Source: Nocardioides speluncae (GTDB lineage: Bacteria > Actinomycetota > Actinomycetes > Propionibacteriales > Nocardioidaceae). Taken from it: a stretch of DNA of 64,000 bases. The stretch lies in NCBI RefSeq assembly GCF_003121585.1, contig NZ_QEOO01000037.1:124001-188000 (forward strand), given 5' to 3'. Under the pieces are notes generated by a model. It saw nothing but the letters and a program-made list of their open reading frames with translations. It searched no databases and was not told the origin of the DNA. Shown here in pieces: positions 1 to 7,943 of the stretch (within the stretch, counting starts at the first letter, position 1; each line of letters begins with the position of its first letter). A program made the position numbers and the translations under genes.

Positions 1-638
1 CGAATCGCCTCGTCGGCACCGGCGAAGCGAAGGGCCAGCAGCTGACGCTCGACCCGCAGGGCCGCCGTGGTCGAGCCGAACTTCACGTCGACGCCGAAGA
101 AGTCGAGGTAGCGGCTCACGGGCGAGATTGGCTGGTGCGGGAACTCCACCGACCGCAGGCCGGTGGTGCCCCCGACCAGGTGGGCCGCCACGTGATGAAA
201 CAGGCCGACCCCGAGCTCGATCGCCTGTGGGGAGTAGGTGGACTCGCGCAGGTCCTTGCGGTAGGTCAGAGCGACGACACCGCGCCGCCGACGCGGGTCG
301 GGTTCGACGTCGACGCTGAGTGCGGGACTGTGGATGAACATGAAGCGGGAGGCGCATTGCAGGGCCTCGGCCACCGTTGCGGACGACTCGATGGCCAGCG
401 CCAACGGTCCGAGGATGGTGAGATCCTGGGACTCGGCCAACCGCAGGCCGAAGTCTCGGCAATCGAGCTCAGCGGCGGCAGCATCGAGCATCAGGTCGTG
501 CTCGGTGATCGGGATCAATCCGTCGGCAGACTCAAGCATGGACGCCGGGATGCCGAAGCGCCCAAGGTAGGCCTCGGGATCGCCACCGAGCTCACGAACC
601 AGCGCCACGAAACCGCGCAGGCTCGCGGCTCGAATCAT
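1..638 (-). CDS. AraC-family transcriptional regulator, N-terminal part (runs off left edge)
   Basis: Reading the minus strand from an ATG at 638 (alternative GTG at 647, just below an in-frame TAG at 657-659) gives an open frame to the window edge. The protein begins MIRAASLRGFVALVRELGG and continues with segments such as DFGLRLAESQDLTILGPLAL and YRKDLRESTYSPQAIELGVG. This is the pattern of the N-terminal ligand-sensing domain of OruR/ArgR-type AraC regulators (the arabinose-binding-like domain, PF12625). The C-terminal AraC DNA-binding half would lie left of position 1. No clear Shine-Dalgarno sequence precedes the start. The effector is unknown, and the genes it controls are probably outside the window. 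Confidence 0.8.
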   Translation of the reverse strand, partial: MIRAASLRGFVALVRELGGDPEAYLGRFGIPASMLESADGLIPITEHDLMLDAAAAELDCRDFGLRLAESQDLTILGPLALAIESSATVAEALQCASRFMFIHSPALSVDVEPDPRRRRGVVALTYRKDLRESTYSPQAIELGVGLFHHVAAHLVGGTTGLRSVEFPHQPISPVSRYLDFFGVDVKFGSTTAALRVERQLLALRFAGADEAI

Positions 639-694
639 CGGCGCCACAGGTGAAGGCTAAGCCTGCGCGGAGACTGCATGTGCGGGTGCCGCCG

Positions 695-708
695 GGGCGG
701 GCCCGCCC
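695..708. terminator. GC palindrome downstream of the WYL regulator gene
   Basis: GGGCGGGCCCGCCC is a perfect 14-bp palindrome about 50 bp past the stop of the leftward WYL gene and about 60 bp upstream of the leftward AraC start. It could end the WYL transcript, but there is no loop and no T tract. Confidence 0.25.
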
Positions 709-754
709 GATCCTCATACGGGGTCCCGGGCAGCGGGGTGCCGCGTAGCCGAAG

Positions 755-1768
755 TCAGGGCGCCATGCTCCCCGCGGCAGATGCGAACGCGCCTGCTCGC
801 TCTTGAAGCAACGCGACGAGTTCCGGCGAGTCGAGCACCTCGAATGGCCAGCGCACCCACAGCAGACCTCCGGCGAGCACCTCGAGTCGTACGTCGGCGA
901 TCTGCCAGAGCGTCGCCGCCTCACCCGTCGACAGGTTCACGGCGGTGAAGTCCGAGGCGAAGCCGCCCATATAGGCTTGCACCTGCTCGATCGGGGCGTG
1001 TATGCGAATGGTGGCCTGGTGGGTGCGCGGAGGTGCGCCGAGCTGCTTCGATAGGAACGCGACCGGATCGCCGCCCGGAACCGGCCGCGCAGTGAAGCGG
1101 GTCCCGGTGGGTTCGGCTCGGGTGATCCTGTCGACTCGCAGCGCCCGCCAGCCACGCTCGGGGTCTCGGCACACGAGGAACCACCGCGTGCCCCGCGGCA
1201 CCAGAGCCGCCGGCTCCACCTGCCGTGCCGGGTCCTGTCCGGCCTCGGGACCGGCGGTGTGCATGTAGCGCAGCCGTACCCGCTCAGAATCACGGCAGGC
1301 CAGCGCGAGGGCACCCAGCACCTCGGCGTCCAGCGGCGCCGGATAGGCGCCGGACGCCGCGTTGGGGCTGTCCGCCAGCGAGACAGAAGATCGAAGGGCC
1401 CGTACGCGCCGTCGTGCCTTCGCGGGCATGACCTGCTCGATCTTGGCTAGCGCGGTCAGTGTCAGCTCGCCGCCACCCGCTGAGCCGCTGGCCGCTGACG
1501 ACGCGAGTGCGGCGGCAGTGGCCAGCGCCTCGCCGGGCGTGAACACCAGCGGCGGTAGGTCACTGCCCCGCGCGAGCCGATACCCGCCGTCGGGGCCACG
1601 CTTCGCCTCGATGTGGTAGCCCAGCCGTCGCAATCGCTCGATGTCGCGCCGCAACGTCCGGCCGTCGGCTCCAAGCCGCCGCGCGAGCTCGCCGCCGGGC
1701 CAGGAGCGACGAGCCTGGAGCAGCTCGAGCAACCTCAGGGCGCGTTCGGTCGGAGCACTCTCCAGCAT
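755..1768 (-). CDS. WYL-domain (YafY/DeoR-like) transcriptional regulator
   Basis: A 337-residue protein with an N-terminal winged helix-turn-helix of the HTH_11/DeoR type (about residues 8-60, RALRLLELLQ...LARRLGADGRTLRRDIERLRRLG). A central to C-terminal WYL region follows (RVRLRYMHTAG...EPAALVPRGTRWFLVCRDPERGWRALRVDRI), then the usual WCX extension. WYL proteins are ligand-responsive regulators, often acting on a divergent neighbour. The start at 1768 is chosen because GAGG lies 8 bases upstream and the helix-turn-helix begins at once; longer upstream reading frames add only low-complexity sequence. It is divergent from the NmrA-like reductase at 1881, which it probably controls. The ligand is unknown. 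Confidence 0.9.
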   Translation of the reverse strand: MLESAPTERALRLLELLQARRSWPGGELARRLGADGRTLRRDIERLRRLGYHIEAKRGPDGGYRLARGSDLPPLVFTPGEALATAAALASSAASGSAGGGELTLTALAKIEQVMPAKARRRVRALRSSVSLADSPNAASGAYPAPLDAEVLGALALACRDSERVRLRYMHTAGPEAGQDPARQVEPAALVPRGTRWFLVCRDPERGWRALRVDRITRAEPTGTRFTARPVPGGDPVAFLSKQLGAPPRTHQATIRIHAPIEQVQAYMGGFASDFTAVNLSTGEAATLWQIADVRLEVLAGGLLWVRWPFEVLDSPELVALLQERAGAFASAAGSMAP

Positions 1769-1799
1769 CGAAAGCACCTCCGAAAGGTGAGGTAAGTTG

Positions 1800-1862
1800 A
1801 GGACACTATACGTCCTAAACACGGTGAAGTATGAGTTGTGAAGGCGCCGGAGAACCCGGCGC
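1800..1862 (+). promoter_or_regulatory. Divergent promoter region: inverted repeat plus leader hairpin
   Basis: Between the divergent WYL and NmrA-like genes lie two inverted repeats. AGGAC (1800-1804) and GTCCT (1812-1816) flank a 7-base spacer, a plausible operator. GCGCCGG (1844-1850) and CCGGCGC (1856-1862) form a 7-bp stem with a 5-base loop directly before the AAGGAG ribosome site (about 1869) of the reductase gene. The hairpin may only be a stable leader. That the WYL protein binds the repeat is inference. Confidence 0.45.
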
Positions 1863-1880
1863 AGACCTAAGGAGCACCAC

Positions 1881-2723
1881 ATGACCATCCTCGTCACCGG
1901 CGCCACCGGCGCCGTCGGCCGGCACCTCGTCGCCACCCTGCTCGAGCGCGGTGCCGATGTCCGCGCCCTCACGCGCAAGCCCGAGGACGCCGCACTCCCG
2001 GATGGTGTCGAGGTCGTCGCCGGCGACTTGGCTGACGCCTCGACCCTCGGGCCCGAGGTGTTCGGGGGCGTCGACCGGGTGTTCGTCTTCCCTGCCCACG
2101 GTGTCGAGGCGTTTGTGGACGCGGCGGTCGCGGCTGGCGTCCACCGCTTCACCGTCCTCTCCTCGCTGGCGGCGGCCCGAGAGTTCCCCCGTGATAATGG
2201 CTCGGCAAGCCAGCTCCACCACAGCGCGGTCGAGGCCGCCGTCACCGAGCGCACTGACGCATGGACGATCCTGCGTCCCGGTACCTTCGCCAACAACCTG
2301 CTCTCGTGGTCCTGGCAGATCCGCTCAGGCGCCCCGATCCGCGCCCCCTACCTCGCCTCCGCTCAGGCGCCGATCCACGAGTACGACGTCGCCGAAGCCG
2401 CCGCCGAGACCCTGCTCACCGACGACCACCTCGGCGAGGTCATCGCAATGACCGGACCAGAGGCGATCACTCGCGGCGGACAGGTCGCCGCGATCGCTGG
2501 GGCCCTGGACCGAGATGTACCACTCATCGAGATCACGCCCGAGGAGTTCCGCGCCGAGACCGAACAGTTCATCCCCGAGCCGGTGATGAAGATGCTGCTC
2601 GACTACTGGAGCGACACACTCACCACGCCCGACCAGCCGCGCCCTGTCACCCCGGTCACCGGCCGCCCCGGCCGTTCGCTCGCACAGTGGGCGACCGACC
2701 ACCAGGCCGACTTCATGGGTTGA
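1881..2723 (+). CDS. NmrA-like NAD(P)-binding oxidoreductase (atypical SDR)
   Basis: A 280-residue protein with a classic N-terminal dinucleotide-binding motif, GATGAVGRHL at about residues 6-15, followed by the alternating strands and helices of an atypical short-chain dehydrogenase (VRALTRKPED, VVAGDLADAS, FTVLSSLAAA, WTILRPGTFANNLL). The RPGTF segment and the absence of a YxxxK pair are typical of NmrA/YtfG-like proteins, which sense redox cofactors or reduce quinone-like substrates. AAGGAG precedes the ATG by 7 bases. The divergent WYL regulator suggests inducible, stress-like control. The substrate cannot be read from the sequence. Confidence 0.85.
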   Translation: MTILVTGATGAVGRHLVATLLERGADVRALTRKPEDAALPDGVEVVAGDLADASTLGPEVFGGVDRVFVFPAHGVEAFVDAAVAAGVHRFTVLSSLAAAREFPRDNGSASQLHHSAVEAAVTERTDAWTILRPGTFANNLLSWSWQIRSGAPIRAPYLASAQAPIHEYDVAEAAAETLLTDDHLGEVIAMTGPEAITRGGQVAAIAGALDRDVPLIEITPEEFRAETEQFIPEPVMKMLLDYWSDTLTTPDQPRPVTPVTGRPGRSLAQWATDHQADFMG

Positions 2724-2898
2724 TCGCAGCCCGAGAGGGGCCGGGCGCCCGGTCGCCAGTGGTAGGGCAACGGCCGGGCGCCAGCACATGGATCGGGACC
2801 CACCAGCCCGTCCGAGGTCCGCTCGGCCGCCCTGGCTATGGACACGGCGGTGTCGATCCGCAGCCGGGCCTCGACAACGTGCGCACGGCTGCGACCGG

Positions 2899-2928
2899 CT
2901 AGTGCCCTGCACCGGTGCAGGGCACTAG
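2899..2928. repeat. Perfect 30-bp palindrome
   Basis: CTAGTGCCCTGCACC (2899-2913) is followed without a spacer by its exact reverse complement, GGTGCAGGGCACTAG (2914-2928). It lies 175 bp after the NmrA-like stop and about 75 bp before the frameshifted gene. With no loop it would make a cruciform rather than a good RNA hairpin, so a dimeric-repressor operator (TetR or MarR type) is as likely as a terminator. The rest of 2724-3002 shows no coding signal. Confidence 0.85.
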
Positions 2929-3002
2929 GATCCGGTTCGTGGACGCGACGTCTCGGGTGGGCGGTGCCCGACGGTTGCCTTGGCGGTGTTGGTTCGACTG
3001 TC

Positions 3003-4002
3003 GTGCTGGTTTCACCTGGCTGCGGTGCTGGCGGCGAGCTGGAGCGCCTGGATCCGTACAACGCGGTGATCGATGCGGTTGAGCAGTACCCGTTGGTGGC
3101 GCTGGGCGAGTATCACCAGATGGAGCAGTGGCACGAGTTCATGCGTGAGCTTGCTCGAGCGAGACGCGTTCGTCGTGGCGGTCGACGACTTGGTCGTCGA
3201 GTTCGGCAACGCCCTCCACCAGCCGATCGCCGACCGCTTCCTCCTTGACCTGGCGCAGGTACCCCAGGCCCGGCTGTCCCAGATCTGGCGCGACACCATC
3301 GGGGGCCGAGTCCTGTGGGACGCCCCGGTGTATGAGGCGTTCTTCCGCAAGGTACGCGCAGTCAACGAAACTCTGCCCGCCGACCGCCGGCTCCGCGTGT
3401 TGCTCGGTGACCCCGACATCGACTTCTCACAGGTCCACAGCGCGGCCGACATCCCGGAGACAGTCGATCGGGACGCCTTCTACGCCGACCTCGTCGAGCG
3501 CGAGGTCTTGGCCGCCGGCAGGCACGCGGTCCTGATCGCGGGGGCCGATCATCTGCGCCGCGGCGTACATGCCAACAGCGGACCCGACGACCCGAACGTC
3601 GCGACGCTGCTGGACCGTGAGCACCGCGACGACCTGTACGTTATCTACCCACTGCCCGACCCCGCCCTCGGCGGAAGAGTCGACGCGGACCTTGCCGACT
3701 GGCGCCGGCCATCGATGGCTCGAGTCGACGGCACCTGGCTGGGCGCTCGGGAACTGCCGCACCGAGTGATGGGTGACGACCCCGCCTTTGACCAACAGGT
3801 CGACGCCGTCCTCTGGTTCGGCCCGACTGATACCTTGACGCGCTCCCGCGCAGATCCGGCGCTCTACGAGTCGGGTCCCTACGCCACAGAGCTCGCCCGC
3901 CGCAGCATCATCCTCTCGGCGTACTTCGGCGAGCATATCGATCTGGTCGCCGAAGGCCGCGCCCTCGCAACGGCCGACCCCGCCCTCGACCACGCGCCAT
4001 GA
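3003..4002 (+). pseudogene. Frameshifted gene with GEYH motif (ChaN/Tiki- or erythromycin-esterase-like, uncertain)
   Basis: The N-terminal piece, in frame from a possible GTG at 3003, reads LDPYNAVIDAVEQYPLVALGEYHQMEQWHEFMREL. After 3152 the sense continues one base later with LERDAFVVAVDDLVVEFGNA and runs to a stop at 4002. Removing one base at 3153 joins them smoothly, so this is a single gene with a one-base insertion. The G-E-x-H motif near the start, and a later segment on handling a cofactor-like loop (GRHAVLIAGADHLRRGVHAN), recall the GExH Tiki/ChaN and erythromycin-esterase-like folds, but I do not firmly recognise the family. No good ribosome site is seen at 3003. The downstream frame has an ATG at 3073, but its first 25 residues are out of register. 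Confidence 0.6.
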
Positions 4003-4382
4003 GATAACGCGAGCGTCCGTCAGAGGAATACTCAACGGACACCGCCAGAGACAGCCGCCGGCAGGACCTGATACGGCGGGTCGTTGTTGCCGGCAGTTTG
4101 TACGGCTCGATATGCGGCATCCGAGATGTCGTGGGTCGCTCGGGAGCCGATGGCCGCAAGGTGACTTCGGGGGCTTGTCGCGGCCATCCACGACTATCAC
4201 ACGAGCCCGACCTCCAGTGACGTCAGAGTTCACGGTCACCCGCTGCTGAGGTTCACGCCCCTCCGCATCCAGGAAGGTCCGCCTGGCAGGAAACGGCATG
4301 AGCCCCGTTATGCGCTTACCGCATGACAACCATGCCTGAGTTGCGCTTGTCGCAATCCGCTGGCGGCTGCAGACTCGCCCGT
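4003..4382. other. Intergenic stretch without recognisable gene
   Basis: This 380-base stretch lies between two broken genes. All six frames were read and none gives a family-like segment. The N-terminal half missing from the DUF2332 relic downstream is not visible here. Confidence 0.5.
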
Positions 4383-4900
4383 ATGACACCCCGAACTCCC
4401 ACGGCCGCCGGCATCCGTCCCGAGGCAGTGAGGGTGGTCGAGCGCCACGGCTGCGACCTCGACCCCATCGACGCGACCCGGCCCGCAGGTGGCCGCTACC
4501 TGACGTCGTTCGTGTGGCCCTTCGACCTGGCCAGGCGCGAACGGCTGGCCGCGGCGCTCGACACAGCCCGAACCCATCCGGTCATCGTGGATCGCGCCCC
4601 TGCCTCGGTGTGGCTGCCCGATCAACTCTCCCTCCCCGTCGATGGGACGTGCTCACAGTGATCTGGACCTCGATCACCCAGCAGTACTGGCCGACAACCG
4701 AGTCCGAGGCCGTCGAGGATGCCGTCGTGGACGCGCGGAGCCGAATCCGGCTCGCACGAATCACCATGGAAGGCGTCCCGCCGACCGAAAACCGAGGCGG
4801 GTATGACCTCGCCGAACACGGGCCAGCACTGCGGGTGGACGGTGAGCTGATCGCGCGGTCACACCACCACGGCCTCCCTGTCGTTCCCAATGCCCGGTAG
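4383..4900 (+). pseudogene. DUF2332 protein, C-terminal relic with frameshift
   Basis: From ATG 4383 the frame reads VVERHGCDLDPIDATRPAGG...YLTSFVWPFDLARRERLAAALDTA and ends at a TGA at 4661. The family pattern resumes in another frame as VIWTSITQQYWPTTESEAVEDAV and runs to 4900. The change of frame is near 4650. Together this is the C-terminal half of a DUF2332 protein (usual length about 330 residues); the N-terminal half is absent. Loss of the front half and a frameshift together argue for a dead gene rather than a sequence error. The family's function is unknown. Confidence 0.75.
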
Positions 4901-4930
4901 CCGATCCTCATGCGGCCATCGATCCAGGGG

Positions 4931-5407
4931 TCACCGGGTGGGCAGGTAGGTGCCGGTGCGAAGGGGGTCGAGCACGAACATGGTCGTGTACCGCTTGACG
5001 TTGGGTGCGTCGTTGAACAGGTGGTTGGCGAGTTCGTTGTGACGGTCCATGCCGGTGGCGGCGAGCAGGACGACGTAGTCCCATTCTCCGGCGACGTCGT
5101 AGGCCTGCTGTACCTCGGGCACCGCGAGCAGGCGGCGCCGAAACGCGTCGTGGTGCCCGCTGGACTCGCGTTCGAGTGTGATCAGGACGACCGCCAGCAC
5201 GATGTCGGCAGTGCGACGAGGGTCGAGCACCGCGACGTGGCGCGTCAGCACCTTCGCCGACCGGTAGCGGTCTATTCGTCGTTGCACGGCACTGGCTGAG
5301 AGTCCCACCTTCTCGCCCAGGACCCGCAGGGACCGGCTTGCGTCGCGCTGAAGCTCGTCGAGCAGACGATGGTCGATCTCATCCAATGTAAGGCGGTGTC
5401 TGGGCAC
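4931..5407 (-). CDS. Lrp/AsnC-family transcriptional regulator
   Basis: An AsnC-type helix-turn-helix (LDEIDHRLLDELQRDASRSLRVLGEKVGLSASAVQRRIDRYRSAKVL) is followed by the RAM ligand-binding domain (DIVLAVVLITLERES...VPEVQQAYDVAGEWDYVVLLAATGM). Lrp/AsnC proteins sense amino acids and control amino-acid metabolism. The start is uncertain: ATG 5473 (180 residues) would sit only 38 bp from the divergent DUF1579 start. GTG 5407 (158 residues) or TTG 5386 fit the usual family length of about 150. No start has a good ribosome site. The PLP enzyme and pyrroline-5-carboxylate-reductase-like genes at 6.1-7.9 kb are natural targets (inference). Confidence 0.85.
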   Translation of the reverse strand: MPRHRLTLDEIDHRLLDELQRDASRSLRVLGEKVGLSASAVQRRIDRYRSAKVLTRHVAVLDPRRTADIVLAVVLITLERESSGHHDAFRRRLLAVPEVQQAYDVAGEWDYVVLLAATGMDRHNELANHLFNDAPNVKRYTTMFVLDPLRTGTYLPTR

Positions 5408-5422
5408 GCAACATTGTTGCGT
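5406..5422. promoter_or_regulatory. Probable Lrp/AsnC operator
   Basis: ACGCAACATTGTTGCGT is a 17-bp inverted repeat with 8-bp arms and a single central T, just in front of the Lrp/AsnC gene and facing the divergent DUF1579 gene. Lrp-family sites are short palindromes of this kind. It overlaps the GTG start proposed at 5407, which favours the TTG start at 5386 if autoregulation is real. Confidence 0.6.
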
Positions 5423-5511
5423 CAGGGCGCCGGAAGTTTCAATTTCCACCGGCTCACCTGCGCTTACGGTCATAGGGAACCGACGTACCGATGATTGAAG
5501 GAGACAGAACC

Positions 5512-6000
5512 ATGAGCGAGACAGCCCAGGACACGCAGGACCAGATGGTGCCCACACCGGACTCGGCACTGAGCCAGCTCGACCGGTTTGTCGGGACCTG
5601 GAACATGGAGGGTCGGCTCGAGGGTCAGGAGGAGGCCACCATCCATGGACGCACCACCTACGAGTGGCTGCCCGGGGGATTCTTCCTCAAGCAGCACCTG
5701 ACCATGGACTTCGCTGGCTACGTCGAGATCGACAGCACTGAGATCGTCCGCTACGACCCCGAGACGGGCATCTTCCCGTCGCAGGTCTTCTCCAACCTCT
5801 CGCCGGAGCCGCTGCCCTACACCTGGCAGCTCGATGGCGACGAGCTGCGGATCGCGGTCTCCTACGGGCCGCTCGACGCGACGTTCCACGGCCGGTTCAG
5901 CGAGGACGGGGACAGCTTCTCGGGCGCCTGGGCCCCCAACCCGGGCGCCGATCCGCAAGTCAACCTGCCCTACACCATCGGCGGCAACCGGATCGCCTGA
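5512..6000 (+). CDS. DUF1579 family protein
   Basis: A 162-residue protein with the DUF1579 pattern: LDRFVGTWNMEGRLEG near residues 24-39, then repeated beta strands (TTYEWLPGGFFLKQHL, IDSTEIVRYDPETGIF, HGRFSEDGDSFSGAW). These proteins form a lipocalin-like beta barrel. Their biochemical role is unknown, and many lie near stress or detoxification genes. The ATG at 5512 follows AAGGAG by 9 bases; the earlier ATG at 5491 overlaps that site and is unlikely. The gene is divergent from the Lrp/AsnC regulator and ends before a strong hairpin at 6029-6076. Confidence 0.85.
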   Translation: MSETAQDTQDQMVPTPDSALSQLDRFVGTWNMEGRLEGQEEATIHGRTTYEWLPGGFFLKQHLTMDFAGYVEIDSTEIVRYDPETGIFPSQVFSNLSPEPLPYTWQLDGDELRIAVSYGPLDATFHGRFSEDGDSFSGAWAPNPGADPQVNLPYTIGGNRIA

Positions 6001-6028
6001 ACCAGCCGGGCGCCCCGCCACTAACAAC

Positions 6029-6076
6029 AGGTGGGATCCCTTGGGCCGCGACACCGGCTGCCCGGGGATCCCACCT
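6029..6076 (+). terminator. Strong hairpin terminator after the DUF1579 gene
   Basis: AGGTGGGATCCC (6029-6040) and GGGATCCCACCT (6065-6076) form a perfect 12-bp stem. The 24-base loop can pair further (GGGC with GCCC). The stem lies 29 bases after the stop codon. Confidence 0.75.
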
Positions 6077-6129
6077 TGTCAGGTGCGGTGGCCGGGCATC
6101 GGGTCGTCGTTCCATCGGGCGAGTGAAAG

Positions 6130-7064
6130 ATGCCGAACACAACAACCGATCTTGATCCGGCTCAGATCGCCGTCGCGACCGGCGTCATCCCAGACGTGTT
6201 CTTGAACAGCCCACAGTTCATCGATCCGATGCTCACCGCCGCACTTGGCCGGCCGGTCGTGGTGAAGGTCGAAACGGCCAACCCGCTGCGTAGCTTCAAG
6301 GGCAGGGGGCAGAGTTTCTGCTGCACCGACTCGACGAGGCCGGTACGAGCGCGCCCCACCTGGTCTGCGCGTCAACGGGGAACTTCGGCCAGGCCGTGAC
6401 CTATGCGGCCGTGCGCCGGGGCAAACGGGTCACCGTGTTCGTCCCGGCCGACGTCAACCCCAGCAAGCGCACCCGGATGGAGCGCCTCGGCGCACGAGTC
6501 GTTCTCTCGCAGGGCGACGGCGACACCGCAGAAGCCGAAGCCCGAGCGTTCGCCGCCGGGCAGCATGACGCCCTGCTGATCGAGGACGGCCGGGAGCCCG
6601 CGATCGCCGAGGGCGCAGGCACCATCGGGATCGAACTGCTCAAGCATCCGATCACCGTCGTCATCCCGGTCGGCGACGGCGCGCTGGTCACCGGCATCGG
6701 ATGCTGGGTGAAAGCACACGCACCCGACGTTCGGGTCATCGGAGTCTGCGCCAGCGGAGCGCCCTGCATGGTGGACAGCTGGCGCGCCGGCCAGCCGATT
6801 ACAACCGAGCGCGCCGACACGATCGCCGAAGGCATCGCCGTTCGTGATCCGATACCCGAGTCCGTTGCACGAATGGAAGCCCTCGTCGACGACATGGTCC
6901 TCGTTGACGACGCAGACTTGCTCGACGCGATCGACCTCGCCTTCCAGCACCTCGGAGTCGCGCTCGAACCGTCCGGCGCCGCAGGCCTGGCGGCGCTCAC
7001 CGTCCACAACCTCCCCGGCAGCCTGCCCGCCACAGTCCTCACCGGGGCAAACCCGCGTCCGTGA
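6130..7064 (+). pseudogene. PLP-dependent threonine dehydratase/synthase-like enzyme with a -1 frameshift
   Basis: The first frame gives VVVKVETANPLRSFKGRG with the PLP lysine (K57) in the SFKGRG motif of fold-type II enzymes, then turns to nonsense and ends at 6399. The sense continues in the -1 frame as AEFLLHRLDEAGTSAPHLVCASTGNFGQAVTYAAVRRGK, holding the family's STGNFGQ phosphate-binding loop, to a stop at 7064. The slip is at the run of five G (6305-6309); one more G restores a protein of about 311 residues. It would deaminate serine, threonine or a similar amino acid. With the reductase-like gene at 7137 and the nearby Lrp/AsnC regulator it looks like an amino-acid catabolic unit. Sequencing error, decay and programmed slippage all remain possible. 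Confidence 0.8.
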
Positions 7065-7136
7065 CCACACGCTGGCGAGTGGTCCTTCCGCACTTCAAGG
7101 CGAGCCGTCAAGGCCCAGCAGAGAAGGACATATCTG

Positions 7137-7943
7137 ATGTCAAGTGTCAAGGATCGTCCCGTTGCGTACGGGTTCGTGGGAGCGGGTGAGATCACAGCCG
7201 CCATCGTGAAAGGCCTCAGCGCCGATGCTGCCGGCCCTCCTGCCATCTTCCTGTCGCCACGCGGGCGCCGGATCGGGCACGACCTGGCCAGCCTGTTCCC
7301 GAACGTGCGGGTATGCGACAGCAACCAGGACGTGCTCGACAACGCGACGACAATCCTCCTCGCGGTCCGCCCGCCGATCACTCGTGCTGTCCTGGAGGAC
7401 CTATCGTTCCGACCGGAACACGTGGTGATCAGCGCAGTGGCCGGCGTCCGCCTGGAACGGCTGCGAGACTGGGCCGCACCCGCCGGCCACATCCTCCGCG
7501 CCGTACCCCTGCCGCAGGCGGATCGACGCCAGAGCCTGACCGTGATGTTCCCGGACCACACCGTTGGCCATGCGCTGTTTCGCCGTGTCGGCGACGTCCT
7601 CATGGCGAGCGACGAAGAGACATTCGACGCCTTCAGCGCGGCGACCGCAACCTTCGCAGCGCATCTCGACTACCTCAACACCATCGCACACTGGTTGACC
7701 GACCATGGCGTGGACGATCCCACCGCGACGGCCTACACCGCACACATTTTCGGTCAGCTGGGACACGCCTTGTTGCAGCACACCGACACCCTCACCACAT
7801 TGACCGACAAGCACATGACCCCGGGCGGAAACAACGAACAACTAATGTCCGATCTGCGGCGTGCCGGTGTGCCTGACATCGTGCGATCTGCCCTCGACCG
7901 CATCCTGGATCGCCTACGCACCCACGATCCTGTGGCTCAGTGA
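7137..7943 (+). CDS. Pyrroline-5-carboxylate-reductase-like NAD(P)-binding protein
   Basis: A 268-residue protein with an N-terminal Rossmann motif, GFVGAGEITAAIVKGL (residues 12-27), and the ILLAVRPPITRAVLEDL and VVISAVAGVRLERL segments typical of ProC-type enzymes. The C-terminal half is all-helical and carries MTPGGNNEQLMSDL, which recalls the TSPGGTT dimerisation motif of ProC. It probably reduces or oxidises an imino or amino acid related to proline. AGAAGGA precedes the ATG by 9 bases. It follows the frameshifted PLP enzyme by 72 bases, so the two were probably one operon. Its 3' end overlaps the convergent hydrolase gene by 7 bases. Confidence 0.8.
   Translation: MSSVKDRPVAYGFVGAGEITAAIVKGLSADAAGPPAIFLSPRGRRIGHDLASLFPNVRVCDSNQDVLDNATTILLAVRPPITRAVLEDLSFRPEHVVISAVAGVRLERLRDWAAPAGHILRAVPLPQADRRQSLTVMFPDHTVGHALFRRVGDVLMASDEETFDAFSAATATFAAHLDYLNTIAHWLTDHGVDDPTATAYTAHIFGQLGHALLQHTDTLTTLTDKHMTPGGNNEQLMSDLRRAGVPDIVRSALDRILDRLRTHDPVAQ

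Noticed and set aside
755-2296. A 513-residue version of the WYL regulator starting at 2296
   Set aside because: The extra N-terminal part lies antisense to the NmrA-like gene and looks random; the helix-turn-helix starts at 1768 behind a ribosome site.
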